Assembly: GCA_022600345.1 (NCBI GenBank)
Contig: JAHZKP010000099.1
Location: 1 to 64,000 of the forward strand
Reading direction: 5' to 3'
Length of the DNA: 64,000 nt
Source of the DNA: Alphaproteobacteria bacterium
GTDB lineage: Bacteria; Pseudomonadota; Alphaproteobacteria; Rhizobiales; Hyphomicrobiaceae
This document shows positions 39,936-48,456 of the stretch, piece after piece. A program made the position numbers and the translations under genes. Numbering within the stretch: position 1 is the stretch's first letter; each line of letters opens with the position of its first letter. The notes under the pieces are model-generated. The model did no database searches, had not been told where the DNA came from, and saw nothing but the letters and a program-made list of their open reading frames with translations.

Positions 39936-40724
39936 ATGCCGGGCCAAGCGCAATCAGGATGTTTCGGAGGGTGCGCACTGGCCGGTAATGGTACGTCCAG
40001 CCGGTTCGAGTGCCTCACCCATTATCTGGCGAAGCTGGAAAAGTTTGCACAAGGGAATTCACAAGTTTCATCGCTGGTGAATGATGTTACCCAATGTGTT
40101 GAACGCAGTCTGGCTCGCCCAATCACCCCGGGAAAAACTTTCAACTGCAAACGCACGCCGTTTTGTCCTGAATGCAACAAAGAAAAGGACAATCTTATTC
40201 GGCGGCGGATGATGTCGGAAATCGCCGGGAATGGAAAATTGGCAGAGTCCACAATCGGGGGCTCATTTGCCGCAAAGGAGGTTGAATGGAAAAAAACACC
40301 GGAGGCCATCGAGCATGCAATTGCGACGTGGGGCAACACGATTCGGACAAAGGTCTTTAAGCACCGCGTCGCTGGTTGGGGACGCGCGATGGCGCTCAAA
40401 CCGAATGACACCAAGGATGCAGCTCATGTGGTCATCAATGTTGTCATGAGATTGCACGAGGAGGCCTCAAAAATCGATCGCGAAGCCATCTTCTACGCAA
40501 TTGCTGGCACGCTTGCAGTCTATCGATATCGACCGGTCAAGGTTGTTCACCTGGCCGACCTGCAAAAGGAACGCTCATCGCTGTCATTCAAGGCCTTCGA
40601 CTTGGCCAACTTCTGCCACCTTGTCGAAGGTCCGTTGCAGGCCGATCCAGAACTCCTCTGGCCACTGCACAACGCGTTGAAAGGACGCCGCTTGGTCGCC
40701 TTTGGAGGAAGTGCCGCAAAATAG
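39936..40724 (+). CDS. Cysteine-containing hypothetical protein
   Basis: A 262-residue protein with an AAAGGAGAAG ribosome site. Residues 66-85 hold C-x5-C-x2-C (NCKRTPFCPECNKEKDN), a possible zinc site that recalls the Cys motif of rolling-circle Rep proteins, but no HUH motif follows. The rest is mainly helical (AIEHAIATWGNTIRTKVFKH; VVINVVMRLHEEASKIDREA). A terminator-like hairpin follows, so it is separate from the HTH/Rep operon. Function unknown. Confidence 0.5.
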   Translation: MPGQAQSGCFGGCALAGNGTSSRFECLTHYLAKLEKFAQGNSQVSSLVNDVTQCVERSLARPITPGKTFNCKRTPFCPECNKEKDNLIRRRMMSEIAGNGKLAESTIGGSFAAKEVEWKKTPEAIEHAIATWGNTIRTKVFKHRVAGWGRAMALKPNDTKDAAHVVINVVMRLHEEASKIDREAIFYAIAGTLAVYRYRPVKVVHLADLQKERSSLSFKAFDLANFCHLVEGPLQADPELLWPLHNALKGRRLVAFGGSAAK

Positions 40725-40736
40725 CTTAACGCCAAA

Positions 40737-40763
40737 GCCTACCGCTGGAGTCCGGCGGTAGGC
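40737..40763 (+). terminator. Hairpin after the 262-residue gene
   Basis: Perfect 9-base arms (GCCTACCGC with GCGGTAGGC) and a 9-base loop; no T run. Confidence 0.5.
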
Positions 40764-40805
40764 ACACCCTCAAAACCAGTGAAGTGACCCCAAAGGAGCG
40801 AACCC

Positions 40806-41054
40806 ATGTCCGCACCTAACAGCGGAGCCTTGCCGAAATCCTCTCGAATGTATTCCACCGAGCAAGCCGCCGACTACCTCGGTGTCGGCAAAAGCACTCT
40901 GGAGCGCAAGCGTCTCGATGGGACCGGACCGCGCTTCTGCAAGATCGGAGCTGGGACGCGCGCCCGAGTTCTTTACCCCGAGCACGAGCTCAACGCTTGG
41001 CTGGAAAAGCACACCTTCTCATCGACCAGCGAATACCAGACGCCTGGCAGATAA
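40806..41054 (+). CDS. HTH (excisionase/MerR-like) DNA-binding protein
   Basis: An 82-residue protein with a winged-helix of the HTH_17 type: YSTEQAADYLGVGKSTLERK, GTGPRFCKIGAGTRARVLYP and HELNAWLEKHTF. This is the AlpA/Xis-like fold used by excisionases and by regulators of mobile elements. It lies 13 bases before the HUH Rep-like gene and may regulate it, or bend DNA for excision by the integrase encoded 10 kb away. Confidence 0.75.
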   Translation: MSAPNSGALPKSSRMYSTEQAADYLGVGKSTLERKRLDGTGPRFCKIGAGTRARVLYPEHELNAWLEKHTFSSTSEYQTPGR

Positions 41055-41067
41055 GGGCTGGCCCATC

Positions 41068-42009
41068 ATGACCGTTCACCAGAAATTTCTGACCGCCACA
41101 CCTATCGAGCGGCGCGTCATGGCAATCAATCTGAAGCGCGCAGCCACCTTTGAGTTGGCACATGCCGTTCGGCAGGCGTCACAGGATACGAACCCGGACG
41201 ATGCCACCTGGTTCGCGAGAATAGCCGATCGTATGGAGGCCTGCGCTGCCTCCTACCGGGCCTATACGATCACACCTGAAAATGACGCCACGTATCTCAA
41301 GGTCTCCCACAAACGGGCATGCCACAAAGATGTGCTGTGCGATCTCTGCGCCGGAAAAACATCCCGTCGCCGTGTGCGCCAGTTTGCAAGCGACGTGGAG
41401 TGCATTGTCGCTGAACAGCCCAGCCTTCCATTCGTCCTCGCGACCTTTACGCTCCCCAACGAGCCCCTCGATCATCTCTCAGACATGCTCGACAGCCTTG
41501 ATCGCGCCTACGCCAAGTTGATGCGTCGCGCATCCATCAAACGCGCCGTCCGTGGCTCCATCGCCTCGAAAGAAATTGCTATTCGGCGCGACGATAAAGA
41601 CCAACCGATGTCCGGCGGTCATCTTCACGCGATGTGGGTCATGCACGCTGATTACTTTGACCGCAGCCAGGATCTCTACATCGATCAGGCCGAACTCACC
41701 CGGCTGTGGAGCGAATGTGCCGAAGCCGGACCGGGTAAGAAATACATCGTCGACATTCGGCGCATCCGCGATGCACGCGGAAAAACAAATCCCAACGCGG
41801 TTTATCGCGGTCTCAAAGAAGTCCTCAAATATCAGACAAAGCCCAGTTCCGTCGTGCGCATGACGCCCCACGGGCTTGAAGCCGACCCAACCGTTGCCGT
41901 AGCCCTCCTCAAGGCAACCTACCGCCGCCGCATGGTCCGGACCGCTGGCCTCTTCCTCTCTGCACGCAAAAAACGTCTCGCCTTAAAGGCAGAGGAGGAC
42001 CTCCTATGA
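41068..42009 (+). CDS. HUH rolling-circle Rep-like endonuclease
   Basis: A 313-residue protein from the ATG at 41068. A Cys/His region (HKRACHKDVLCDLCAGKTSR) precedes PFVLATFTLPNEPLDHLSDM, the usual motif 1 of Rep_1-type initiators. Motif 2 is GGHLHAMWVMHADYF with the metal-binding HxH. The candidate nucleophile region is AVYRGLKEVLKYQTK, with tyrosines Y(VYRGL) and Y(KYQTK) beside lysine, resembling the E-x-x-KY-x-x-K motif. Such enzymes nick one strand to start rolling-circle replication or transfer. Its place in an operon with an SSB-like protein and an FtsK-like ATPase suggests ssDNA processing for replication or mobilisation. It is distinct from RepA and from the MOB-P relaxase. Confidence 0.7.
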   Translation: MTVHQKFLTATPIERRVMAINLKRAATFELAHAVRQASQDTNPDDATWFARIADRMEACAASYRAYTITPENDATYLKVSHKRACHKDVLCDLCAGKTSRRRVRQFASDVECIVAEQPSLPFVLATFTLPNEPLDHLSDMLDSLDRAYAKLMRRASIKRAVRGSIASKEIAIRRDDKDQPMSGGHLHAMWVMHADYFDRSQDLYIDQAELTRLWSECAEAGPGKKYIVDIRRIRDARGKTNPNAVYRGLKEVLKYQTKPSSVVRMTPHGLEADPTVAVALLKATYRRRMVRTAGLFLSARKKRLALKAEEDLL

Positions 42010-42416
42010 CAGGCTTCAAACTCGATACCGGCAGCCGCTGGTTTCTCTTAAACATCGGCTCCGAAAGCGCCGTCCACCTGGAAGGCGTTGCGCGAGAGGC
42101 AGCTTATCCAACCGATGGCCTCGTGCTCGCCCTTGAGCTTGAGGACGGCTCAACCGCGCGCCTTGAAATCATCGCTCCCAAAGACCTTTGGGGATTTGCC
42201 GACTGGCAGGCTGTCGGACTCATCAAGCCGTTCTGCCTCCCGCTTCAGCTGACCCAGATCGCACCAGGCCGCATCCGCGCGAACCTGCGCGACGATGCTC
42301 TCGCACGCGACCTCGCCCAAGCAGTTCTCAACCTCATCCACAATCCCAAGAATCCGGCGTCCATAGCGCCGGTGTCACTGCCCACCAATGCGAAATCCAA
42401 AGGAGAAACATCATGA
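42006..42416 (+). CDS. Hypothetical protein of the Rep/FtsK module
   Basis: A 136-residue protein coupled at both ends by 4-base ATGA overlaps. The first half is beta-rich (SRWFLLNIGSESAVHLEGVA, LVLALELEDGSTARLEIIAP), the second helical (DDALARDLAQAVLNLIHNPK). No family recognised. The tight coupling implies it works with the Rep and SSB-like proteins. Confidence 0.5.
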   Translation: MTGFKLDTGSRWFLLNIGSESAVHLEGVAREAAYPTDGLVLALELEDGSTARLEIIAPKDLWGFADWQAVGLIKPFCLPLQLTQIAPGRIRANLRDDALARDLAQAVLNLIHNPKNPASIAPVSLPTNAKSKGETS

Positions 42417-42712
42417 TCAATTTTGAGGGTGAAGCCCTTTTTGGCCGCTTCAAAAAACTCAACAGCTTCAAGAACGTTGACGAGAAATCCGGCGAAACCA
42501 GTATGAGCTATTCCTATCTGGTGATCGTCGACTTTACCGCTGAGTACCGCAACCTTGTTAGAATCTACATGCCCAAAGGCATCGTTCCCGACGAATTAGA
42601 AGAAATGCACAAATACGCATTCCCGGTCGTGTCTTACGACAAAAAAGACGGCTCAAAAGGTTACCGGCTTCAAGAAAACGTCGATCCCTATCACATCAGC
42701 GAAGCAAGCTGA
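42413..42712 (+). CDS. Candidate ssDNA-binding protein (OB-fold-like)
   Basis: A 99-residue protein with AGGAG before the ATG. Alternating strands (FGRFKKLNSFKNVDEKSG, SYSYLVIVDFTAEYRNLVRI, FPVVSYDKKDGSKGYRLQEN) and many aromatic and basic residues resemble the small ssDNA-binding proteins of filamentous phages and rolling-circle plasmids. A Rep-like gene lies just upstream, where such proteins are usually found. The call is inferred from fold pattern and context. Confidence 0.45.
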   Translation: MINFEGEALFGRFKKLNSFKNVDEKSGETSMSYSYLVIVDFTAEYRNLVRIYMPKGIVPDELEEMHKYAFPVVSYDKKDGSKGYRLQENVDPYHISEAS

Positions 42713-42724
42713 GCCGAACAAACT

Positions 42725-42755
42725 GACCGGCACGGCGCTTCAACTCGTGCCGGTC
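42725..42755 (+). terminator. Intra-operon hairpin
   Basis: Perfect 10-base arms (GACCGGCACG with CGTGCCGGTC) with an 11-base loop and no T run, between the SSB-like and acidic-protein genes. It may set relative expression in the operon. Confidence 0.5.
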
Positions 42756-42777
42756 TCACAGCCAACAGGAGACCACC

Positions 42778-43065
42778 ATGACAAATGAAAAGTTCGATAT
42801 CGACGGAGACAAATTGGAGGACGTCGAAGACGCAATCCTGGAACAACTCGATCACCAGCGGCGCATTCGCGAGGGCGAAGAGCCCGACGGCTGGCCGGAG
42901 CCGCCTGCCGAACCTGTCGCGGTCGATCCCGCTGTTGAGCGTCAGGCCTTTGCGGAATTGCTCGAACTGCTCGCCGAAGACGACGGTGATGCCGACACAC
43001 AGATTTCCAAGCTCTCTCTCGATGAATTCCAACAAGAAACCTTTGTCACCGAGGAACAATCATGA
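42778..43065 (+). CDS. Small acidic hypothetical protein
   Basis: A 95-residue, strongly acidic protein (GDKLEDVEDAILEQLDHQRR, then a Pro-rich linker and FAELLELLAEDDGDAD). It could be a DNA mimic or an adaptor for the AAA ATPase, whose start overlaps its stop by 4 bases. No family recognised. Confidence 0.5.
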   Translation: MTNEKFDIDGDKLEDVEDAILEQLDHQRRIREGEEPDGWPEPPAEPVAVDPAVERQAFAELLELLAEDDGDADTQISKLSLDEFQQETFVTEEQS

Positions 43066-43961
43066 ACCGCCCCGAAAACCTCAAAGCCACACAGATTCCA
43101 ACCGACCTGTCCGCCTTTTCGCAGTACTTCCGCAGGCCGGGTGAATATCTCTGCCCCGACGCTGTTCCCTTTGACGACCTCACAAAGGCGGTCAAGCGTC
43201 ATCTGCTCCTCAATGCCCTTCCAGCGTTCCAACAAAGTGCTGAACGCTTCCTCGTCATCCAGGGTGCGCCTGGTATCGGCAAAACGGTGACGGCCTGCGA
43301 TGCCGCTCTTGGATTCGGGTTCGGTGTTGCCATGCTACCCGCCGCACTTCTCGCCAGTGAATACGAAGGTGGCGCCACGCGAACTCTCGATGCCTTTATG
43401 GAGGACGTTGTCCGGTTTTCTCACAAGAACAAACTTCGCATGACGGTCAACATGGAGGATTTCGATCTCAGCATCGCCAGCAAAGCCACCAACATGACCT
43501 TTACGATCAATGCGCACTTGTTGACCCAACGCGTCCAGCACATCGCCGACACGCGGGAATTCAAGAACTTTGATGAATGCAGTATCCCGTTCATCTTCAC
43601 CGGCAACGACTTCCAGATGCGTGAAAGTCTGTTTCGGCCAGGCCGCGCCACCTGGTTCACACATGCGCCGAGCGCCGATGAAAAAGGTCAGGTTGCCCAT
43701 CACATGCTGCAACCGCGCACGCAGGCGCAGCGCAAGCTGATCGACCAACTGGTGCGCACCTATGCCAATGAGCCCGTCTCGTTTTGGACTTCCCTCAAGA
43801 ACGATCTGTTCAAAACGCGGCTCGATCAGCTCATCACCGAAGCAATGCCCGACCCAGCCCAGGTAGAAGCCGAGCTTCGCCGGCCGCTACCTCTGGATCG
43901 AACCACCCTGCAAAAACTGGCCAAAGAACGTTCCACCACACGAGCAACACGCTTCCTTTAA
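43062..43961 (+). CDS. AAA ATPase of the Rep/FtsK module
   Basis: A 299-residue AAA protein. Walker A is QGAPGIGKTVTAC (around residue 70). A Walker B-like segment is MTVNMEDFDLSI. Sensor 1 falls in CSIPFIFTGNDFQMR, and an Arg-finger-like FRPGRATWF follows. The C-terminal lid ends with RPLPLDRTTLQKLAKER. The classical layout suggests an active ATPase that remodels a protein or nucleoprotein complex, perhaps loading the Rep or the translocase on DNA. No specific subfamily is recognised. Confidence 0.75.
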   Translation: MNRPENLKATQIPTDLSAFSQYFRRPGEYLCPDAVPFDDLTKAVKRHLLLNALPAFQQSAERFLVIQGAPGIGKTVTACDAALGFGFGVAMLPAALLASEYEGGATRTLDAFMEDVVRFSHKNKLRMTVNMEDFDLSIASKATNMTFTINAHLLTQRVQHIADTREFKNFDECSIPFIFTGNDFQMRESLFRPGRATWFTHAPSADEKGQVAHHMLQPRTQAQRKLIDQLVRTYANEPVSFWTSLKNDLFKTRLDQLITEAMPDPAQVEAELRRPLPLDRTTLQKLAKERSTTRATRFL

Positions 43962-43984
43962 CCACAACCACAAGGAGACCTGCG

Positions 43985-44551
43985 ATGGCACCCGCCGTCA
44001 TGACCAAACCGCGCCCAAACCTCAAAGCAACGGTGATACCAAAATCGCTGATGCGCATTACCTGCCTTGGAGACTTCATGAAAAACGTTGGCGCCTCTGA
44101 TGAGGCAATCCGCATTGCCCAGGAAGGCTGTGCGGACGGGACAGTCGCCGGTCTCACCATCGCTGGCATCGACCACGAAGGTTACATTTCAGACGAGGCG
44201 ACGCTCCTCTTCGAGGAGCTCTTGGAAGACACCAAAGTCTCCGTTGATGTTTCCGATGGGCGCAGCATGATCGAGGCCGTCAGCAACCGGTTCGGCCACG
44301 CTGTGGCCTACAGCGTTGCAACCATGAAACGCAAAGGCCTGTCACTTCTCTATCGCTGGCATTTCACACCACGCGTCAATGCCAACCAAGAACTCTTCGA
44401 AGCAACCTGCACCCGCTTCAATCTGGTTCCCGGCACCAGTGGCCCCACGCATCGCCCAGGTCATGCGCCGCGTCAGCTCTTCGAAATCCGGCCCGGCATC
44501 GACAAGGGCATCCTTTACAGCCATGCGGTCAGCCGCAGGACGAAAAAATGA
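43985..44551 (+). CDS. Hypothetical protein of the Rep/FtsK module
   Basis: A 188-residue protein with an AAGGAG ribosome site 24 bases after the AAA gene. It has LKATVIPKSLMRITCLGDFM, TVAGLTIAGIDHEGYISDEA, then SYSVAT-like AVAYSVATMKRKGLSLLYRW and a tyrosine-containing C-terminus. Mixed alpha-beta; no motif recognised. Coupled to the next gene by a 4-base overlap. Confidence 0.5.
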   Translation: MAPAVMTKPRPNLKATVIPKSLMRITCLGDFMKNVGASDEAIRIAQEGCADGTVAGLTIAGIDHEGYISDEATLLFEELLEDTKVSVDVSDGRSMIEAVSNRFGHAVAYSVATMKRKGLSLLYRWHFTPRVNANQELFEATCTRFNLVPGTSGPTHRPGHAPRQLFEIRPGIDKGILYSHAVSRRTKK

Positions 44552-44850
44552 TCGCAAAAGCACTGGCGCGGTTCCTCGCAATTGCGACGTCCCGCAAATC
44601 CGTAACGTCGGCAGCCGCGCCAGCGCCCCTCAAACCATCGAAACCGTTCCGCCCATTCAAACCACAAGGCCAATCCCCGCACGACGAGGTCTGGCTGACA
44701 TGGCGCAACCACCTGAACAACAACCCGAACATGACCTGGCCAATGTTTATCAACGACCTCAAAGCGCGCAACCGACGGCTCGATGCCAAGGTCGCCGAAC
44801 TTGAAGCCCGGCTGACCAAGATCCAATCCCACCCGAGGTTGACCAAATGA
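44548..44850 (+). CDS. Small basic hypothetical protein
   Basis: A 100-residue protein with an Ala/Pro/Lys-rich N-terminus (APLKPSKPFRPFKPQGQSP) and a C-terminal coiled coil (RNRRLDAKVAELEARLTKIQ). It overlaps the FtsK-like gene by 4 bases and may be its adaptor or DNA-binding partner. Confidence 0.5.
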   Translation: MIAKALARFLAIATSRKSVTSAAAPAPLKPSKPFRPFKPQGQSPHDEVWLTWRNHLNNNPNMTWPMFINDLKARNRRLDAKVAELEARLTKIQSHPRLTK

Positions 44851-46193
44851 AGCAACCAACGCTGGAGCAGCTGACCACCGCCGAAAACCTACTCGCCAGC
44901 ATCGAGAAGAAGCAAAACCGCATCCGCAATCTAAAGGCGCTCATTACCGCTGCCGAGCTGGCAGAAGGTGCCGAGCACAGCGCAATCTACGCAGCGATCA
45001 ATTACGATGCCGACCCGAACCGGCTGACAAACGCCTGCGCCCACTACCAACGCGCCAATGACGTCACGCGCCAAACCATCGACCAGTCCTATCGGTTTCT
45101 GCTCGCCTCCATGGCCGAAGCTCTTCTCCCCGGAGGCAAACCAAGAAAGGTTGATTTCGACGCGCTTCAGCAAGCAGCACGCCCTTTTCTGCTCGGGCCT
45201 TTTCTCAACCTGACCGTTGGCAAGGTCTTTCCGCGCCTCTGCCTGAAAACTTCCGATCCTGACAAAGGCAAGCTCACCTACATCGTCTCTGGAGGCCCGG
45301 TTGAATCAACCGAATGGCGCCAGCAAATTCCGGCCATGAACGCTTGGCTCGGTGGCGAATGGACCGTTGAGTGCTACAACGCAACCACCATCACGTTCCT
45401 CCGCCGTGAGCCCCTGCCCGATGTGATCCCGTTCGATCCTGCAATGCTGAAAGACGGTCATCTCTTCCTCGGGATCGATGTCGAAAAACGAGTGCCCTTC
45501 TACGTCCCGATCTCGGAGATGACCCACACGCTTGTTTGCGGCACGACAGGGATGGGAAAGAGTAATGGCCTTCACATTCTGTTGCGGTCGTTTCTTCACA
45601 ACATCGAAGATTTCGACGCGGTCCACCTTGTGTGTGGCAAAGGCGGTGTCGCCTTTCGCAGGTATACCGGTATCCATCCCAAGGTTCATACTTACAGCGA
45701 ACCTGAAGAGCTGTGGAAGCTTGCGAGCGACCTGGTTGTTGAGATGAAAGCACGCAACGCTCGGATGGTGGAACGGGCGGAAGACAATACCTACTCCGGC
45801 TTCATCGCACTCGTGATCGACGAGTTCGGCGCCTTCAACATCTGCGACAATCCCGATCGGAAGTCAGACGAGCACAAAGCCCATCACGCCTTCATGACCG
45901 CGATGATGCATCTCGGCAAGAGGGGTAGGAGCACAGGCATTAGGCTGGTTCTGACGACGCAAGAGCCAACTGAACGAGACATCTCAGCAGGGATCAAGAA
46001 TGTTTTGCCCAGTGTGCTAGTATTTCGCCTTCCGCTGGTGCAGCATGCCACTTCCGTATTTGGTGACTTGGCGGATTTGCCGAGCAATCCCAGATGTCTT
46101 AATCGAGGACATGCGATTTTCCGTTCTACTTTCTCACATCACGCCGAGCTTCTTCAAGTGCCCCTTTTCAGCACGCAGCGTGTACACTTTTAG
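44847..46193 (+). CDS. FtsK/HerA-type DNA translocase
   Basis: A 448-residue protein. Residues 1-100 form a helical region (AENLLASIEKKQNRIRNLKA). The ATPase domain begins near residue 205: GIDVEKRVPFYVPISEMTHT, Walker A VCGTTGMGKSNGLHIL, Walker B IALVIDEFGAF, then RSTGIRLVLTTQEPTERDIS and HAIFRSTFSH near the end. No membrane segments are seen. It resembles the FtsK-like ATPases of ICEs and actinobacterial plasmids that move DNA without a full T4SS. It closes the Rep/SSB/AAA operon and may pump or package the Rep-generated strand. Confidence 0.8.
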   Translation: MKQPTLEQLTTAENLLASIEKKQNRIRNLKALITAAELAEGAEHSAIYAAINYDADPNRLTNACAHYQRANDVTRQTIDQSYRFLLASMAEALLPGGKPRKVDFDALQQAARPFLLGPFLNLTVGKVFPRLCLKTSDPDKGKLTYIVSGGPVESTEWRQQIPAMNAWLGGEWTVECYNATTITFLRREPLPDVIPFDPAMLKDGHLFLGIDVEKRVPFYVPISEMTHTLVCGTTGMGKSNGLHILLRSFLHNIEDFDAVHLVCGKGGVAFRRYTGIHPKVHTYSEPEELWKLASDLVVEMKARNARMVERAEDNTYSGFIALVIDEFGAFNICDNPDRKSDEHKAHHAFMTAMMHLGKRGRSTGIRLVLTTQEPTERDISAGIKNVLPSVLVFRLPLVQHATSVFGDLADLPSNPRCLNRGHAIFRSTFSHHAELLQVPLFSTQRVHF

Positions 46194-46213
46194 CCAGTGC
46201 GGCTCATTTTGAT

Positions 46214-46585
46214 CTAGAGTGGATGCTGTTGCTGTATCCTTTCAAACGTCTCATAATCATTATTCTCAATATACTTTAAAGCGCCAATATACTCGCTGAG
46301 CGCTGATTCAAGACCTTCGGGATCATCACAAATTCGACGAGTGACTTCCTGTTTCAAGGCTTGCGTCACCGGAGGAAAATCTTTCATGTAAGTCGAGCAC
46401 AGATCCAAATAAAACGGTGCAAATTTAACGGGATCCCTTCGAGCCCATTTTTCGACTTTCAAAAGGAAATCCATGTTATCGGGCTTTCGCTGGGCTGCGG
46501 CCTTGCGAACGGCGTTTACAGCTGCGTACCCACCATTAAATGCAGCTCGCTGCAACAATGACACGACAATACGACCTAGGCTCAT
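46214..46585 (-). CDS. Hypothetical helical protein
   Basis: A 123-residue helical protein convergent with the FtsK-like gene. It contains GGYAAVNAVRKAAAQRKPDN, FAPFYLDLCSTYMKDFPPVT and LSEYIGALKYIENNDYETFE. No signal peptide or motif. It lies between the transfer module and the TIR gene and is divergent from the latter; function unknown. Confidence 0.45.
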   Translation of the reverse strand: MSLGRIVVSLLQRAAFNGGYAAVNAVRKAAAQRKPDNMDFLLKVEKWARRDPVKFAPFYLDLCSTYMKDFPPVTQALKQEVTRRICDDPEGLESALSEYIGALKYIENNDYETFERIQQQHPL

Positions 46586-46742
46586 CCAATTTCCCTCTTA
46601 CAATATACAGTTCGATGATGAGAAGAGAATGTGGTCTTGATAGGGTACTATAGCCACGGTGTCAGCTGTCAACTGTCAACTGTAGACCTTCAACCGGCAC
46701 CAATCGATCGACCTTCTGCTTCGCTCTTCCTAGGAGAACCCA

Positions 46743-48455
46743 TTGACGGACGTATTCATCTCTTATGCTCATGCGGACAGCGCGATTGCAGAAAAACTAG
46801 TAAAAGTGCTTGAATCGTGCGGGTTAAAGTTGTGGTGGGATCAGGATCTTAGGTCAGGTGACCGGTTTCACGACTGCATAGAAGAAGAAATTGCACGCGC
46901 TCGATTTGTCATTGTGCTCTGGAGTAAGCAAGCTCTCGGTAGCGACTACGTAAGAAGCGAGATGGAGGAAGCTCACAAACATAAAAAGCTCATCCCTTTG
47001 CTCCTAGATGACACTCCCGCTCCAATGTCAATTGCTAACATTCTCCACCTCGGCGACCTGCGAAACTGGAAGCCGTGCATTGACGATCTAATTGCTCGGC
47101 TTGGCGTGGAAAGACCTACTAACTCCCATCCATCTTTCCGATGCCTTGACCGCGACACTATTGATGCCGAACTAAATGATGCCATCAACCAACTCGCAGA
47201 AGCTCAAACTAAGCTAGCTGAGCAATTGATGTCGCGAGCTGCAACCCCCGACCAGAAGAACGACGCTCTCGCGATTTTGCAGAATGCCGCTTTTCTTGGC
47301 TACGCCCCCGCGCTTTTTCGGCTTTCTGAAGCATACTTTTTAGGAAACGATATTGAGAAAGATCACCGTAAGTCTTTCGCCTTGGCTGAAGCAGCACACG
47401 CGCAAAATCTAATCGCGGCAACAACCTTGCTGGGATTTCATTATGAAAATGGATTAGCAGTCGAACCAAACTTCATTATCGCTCACAAGTTGTACTCGCA
47501 GGCCGCACAAGAAAACGAACGATCTGCGATGTGGCGACTTGGAGAAATGATGTTGACAACGGCATCGGGACAGCGAGACACCGGGACCGCTTTGAAACTC
47601 TTAAAACAATCGGCATTGCTCGGTCACGCAGGAGCAATGTGTTCACTGGGGAAGATTTACGAAGAGGGTATCGGCGTTGAGAGCGATCTCGAGGTTGCCA
47701 AGAGTTTTTATGAAGACGCTTGGACAGCTGGTGAATTATGGGGTGCTTTTTTTCTTGGTCGAATGCTGCTGAATAAAGTTTGCGGAAGAAGTGCTGAAAA
47801 AGAGGCCCGCACTTGGTTTAACCAAATAACTCACGAAATTCATTGGGCCACGTATTACCTAGGGCAGCTACACGAGCAAGGCCGAGGCGGGGACGAGAAC
47901 CTTATCGCTGCAGTAAACTACTACCGAGACGCATCAGATCGGGGCAACTTGTATGCGCCGCTTGCCTTGGTGCAATTGATTCGGCGTGAACGACTTTCAT
48001 TAAATGATCTTGGAACAGTCTACGACATCATTTTTCCAGCAGTAGCCGCAGGACACCAGGAAGCAATATTAGAATTGGCCGACGCATATCAAGCTGGGGA
48101 TTTGATCGAGCAATCTGCATCTAACGCCAGAAAATGGTTCGAAAAAGCGTCACAGCAGGGGTCCTTGATTGCCAAATGGCGCCTGGCGATCCTTTACGAT
48201 GAGGAAAGAGGTGGCGTTCATAGACCGGGCGATGCTGCTCGACTTTTGCTTGAGGCTGGAGCTAAAGGGCTTGAATCTGCGGAAAAAGCTTCGAGCGAAG
48301 GATTCCCTGATTGGTCTACTGCGCTTCGCGTCGAGATCCAAAAACATCTGAACAAAGAGCTGGGGTTGACTTCGCCAACTGACGGTGAATGGAATTCGGA
48401 TTGGTCAAAATGCCTTAAACTTTATTTCGAAAATTTTCGAACCGTAAGAAATTAA
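46743..48455 (+). CDS. TIR-SEL1 repeat protein (candidate defence protein)
   Basis: A 570-residue protein starting at TTG 46743 behind an AGGAG site. Residues 1-110 are a TIR domain: VFISYAHADSAIAEKLVKVL, LKLWWDQDLRSGDRF, RFVIVLWSKQALGSDYV, with E in RSEMEEA as the likely NAD-cleaving glutamate. Residues 150-540 contain about ten SEL1/TPR-like repeats (GYAPALFRLSEAYFLGN; GAMCSLGKIYEEGIGVES). Bacterial TIR proteins deplete NAD or make cyclic ADP-ribose signals after phage sensing. The SEL1 part would be the sensor. Only the TIR domain is visible, with no ThsA-like partner nearby. Confidence 0.8.
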   Translation: MTDVFISYAHADSAIAEKLVKVLESCGLKLWWDQDLRSGDRFHDCIEEEIARARFVIVLWSKQALGSDYVRSEMEEAHKHKKLIPLLLDDTPAPMSIANILHLGDLRNWKPCIDDLIARLGVERPTNSHPSFRCLDRDTIDAELNDAINQLAEAQTKLAEQLMSRAATPDQKNDALAILQNAAFLGYAPALFRLSEAYFLGNDIEKDHRKSFALAEAAHAQNLIAATTLLGFHYENGLAVEPNFIIAHKLYSQAAQENERSAMWRLGEMMLTTASGQRDTGTALKLLKQSALLGHAGAMCSLGKIYEEGIGVESDLEVAKSFYEDAWTAGELWGAFFLGRMLLNKVCGRSAEKEARTWFNQITHEIHWATYYLGQLHEQGRGGDENLIAAVNYYRDASDRGNLYAPLALVQLIRRERLSLNDLGTVYDIIFPAVAAGHQEAILELADAYQAGDLIEQSASNARKWFEKASQQGSLIAKWRLAILYDEERGGVHRPGDAARLLLEAGAKGLESAEKASSEGFPDWSTALRVEIQKHLNKELGLTSPTDGEWNSDWSKCLKLYFENFRTVRN

Positions 48456-48456
48456 A

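Noticed and set aside
44847-46193. Zot-like inovirus morphogenesis ATPase
   Set aside because: There is no membrane span after the ATPase domain and no coat-protein genes nearby; FtsK/HerA motifs fit better.
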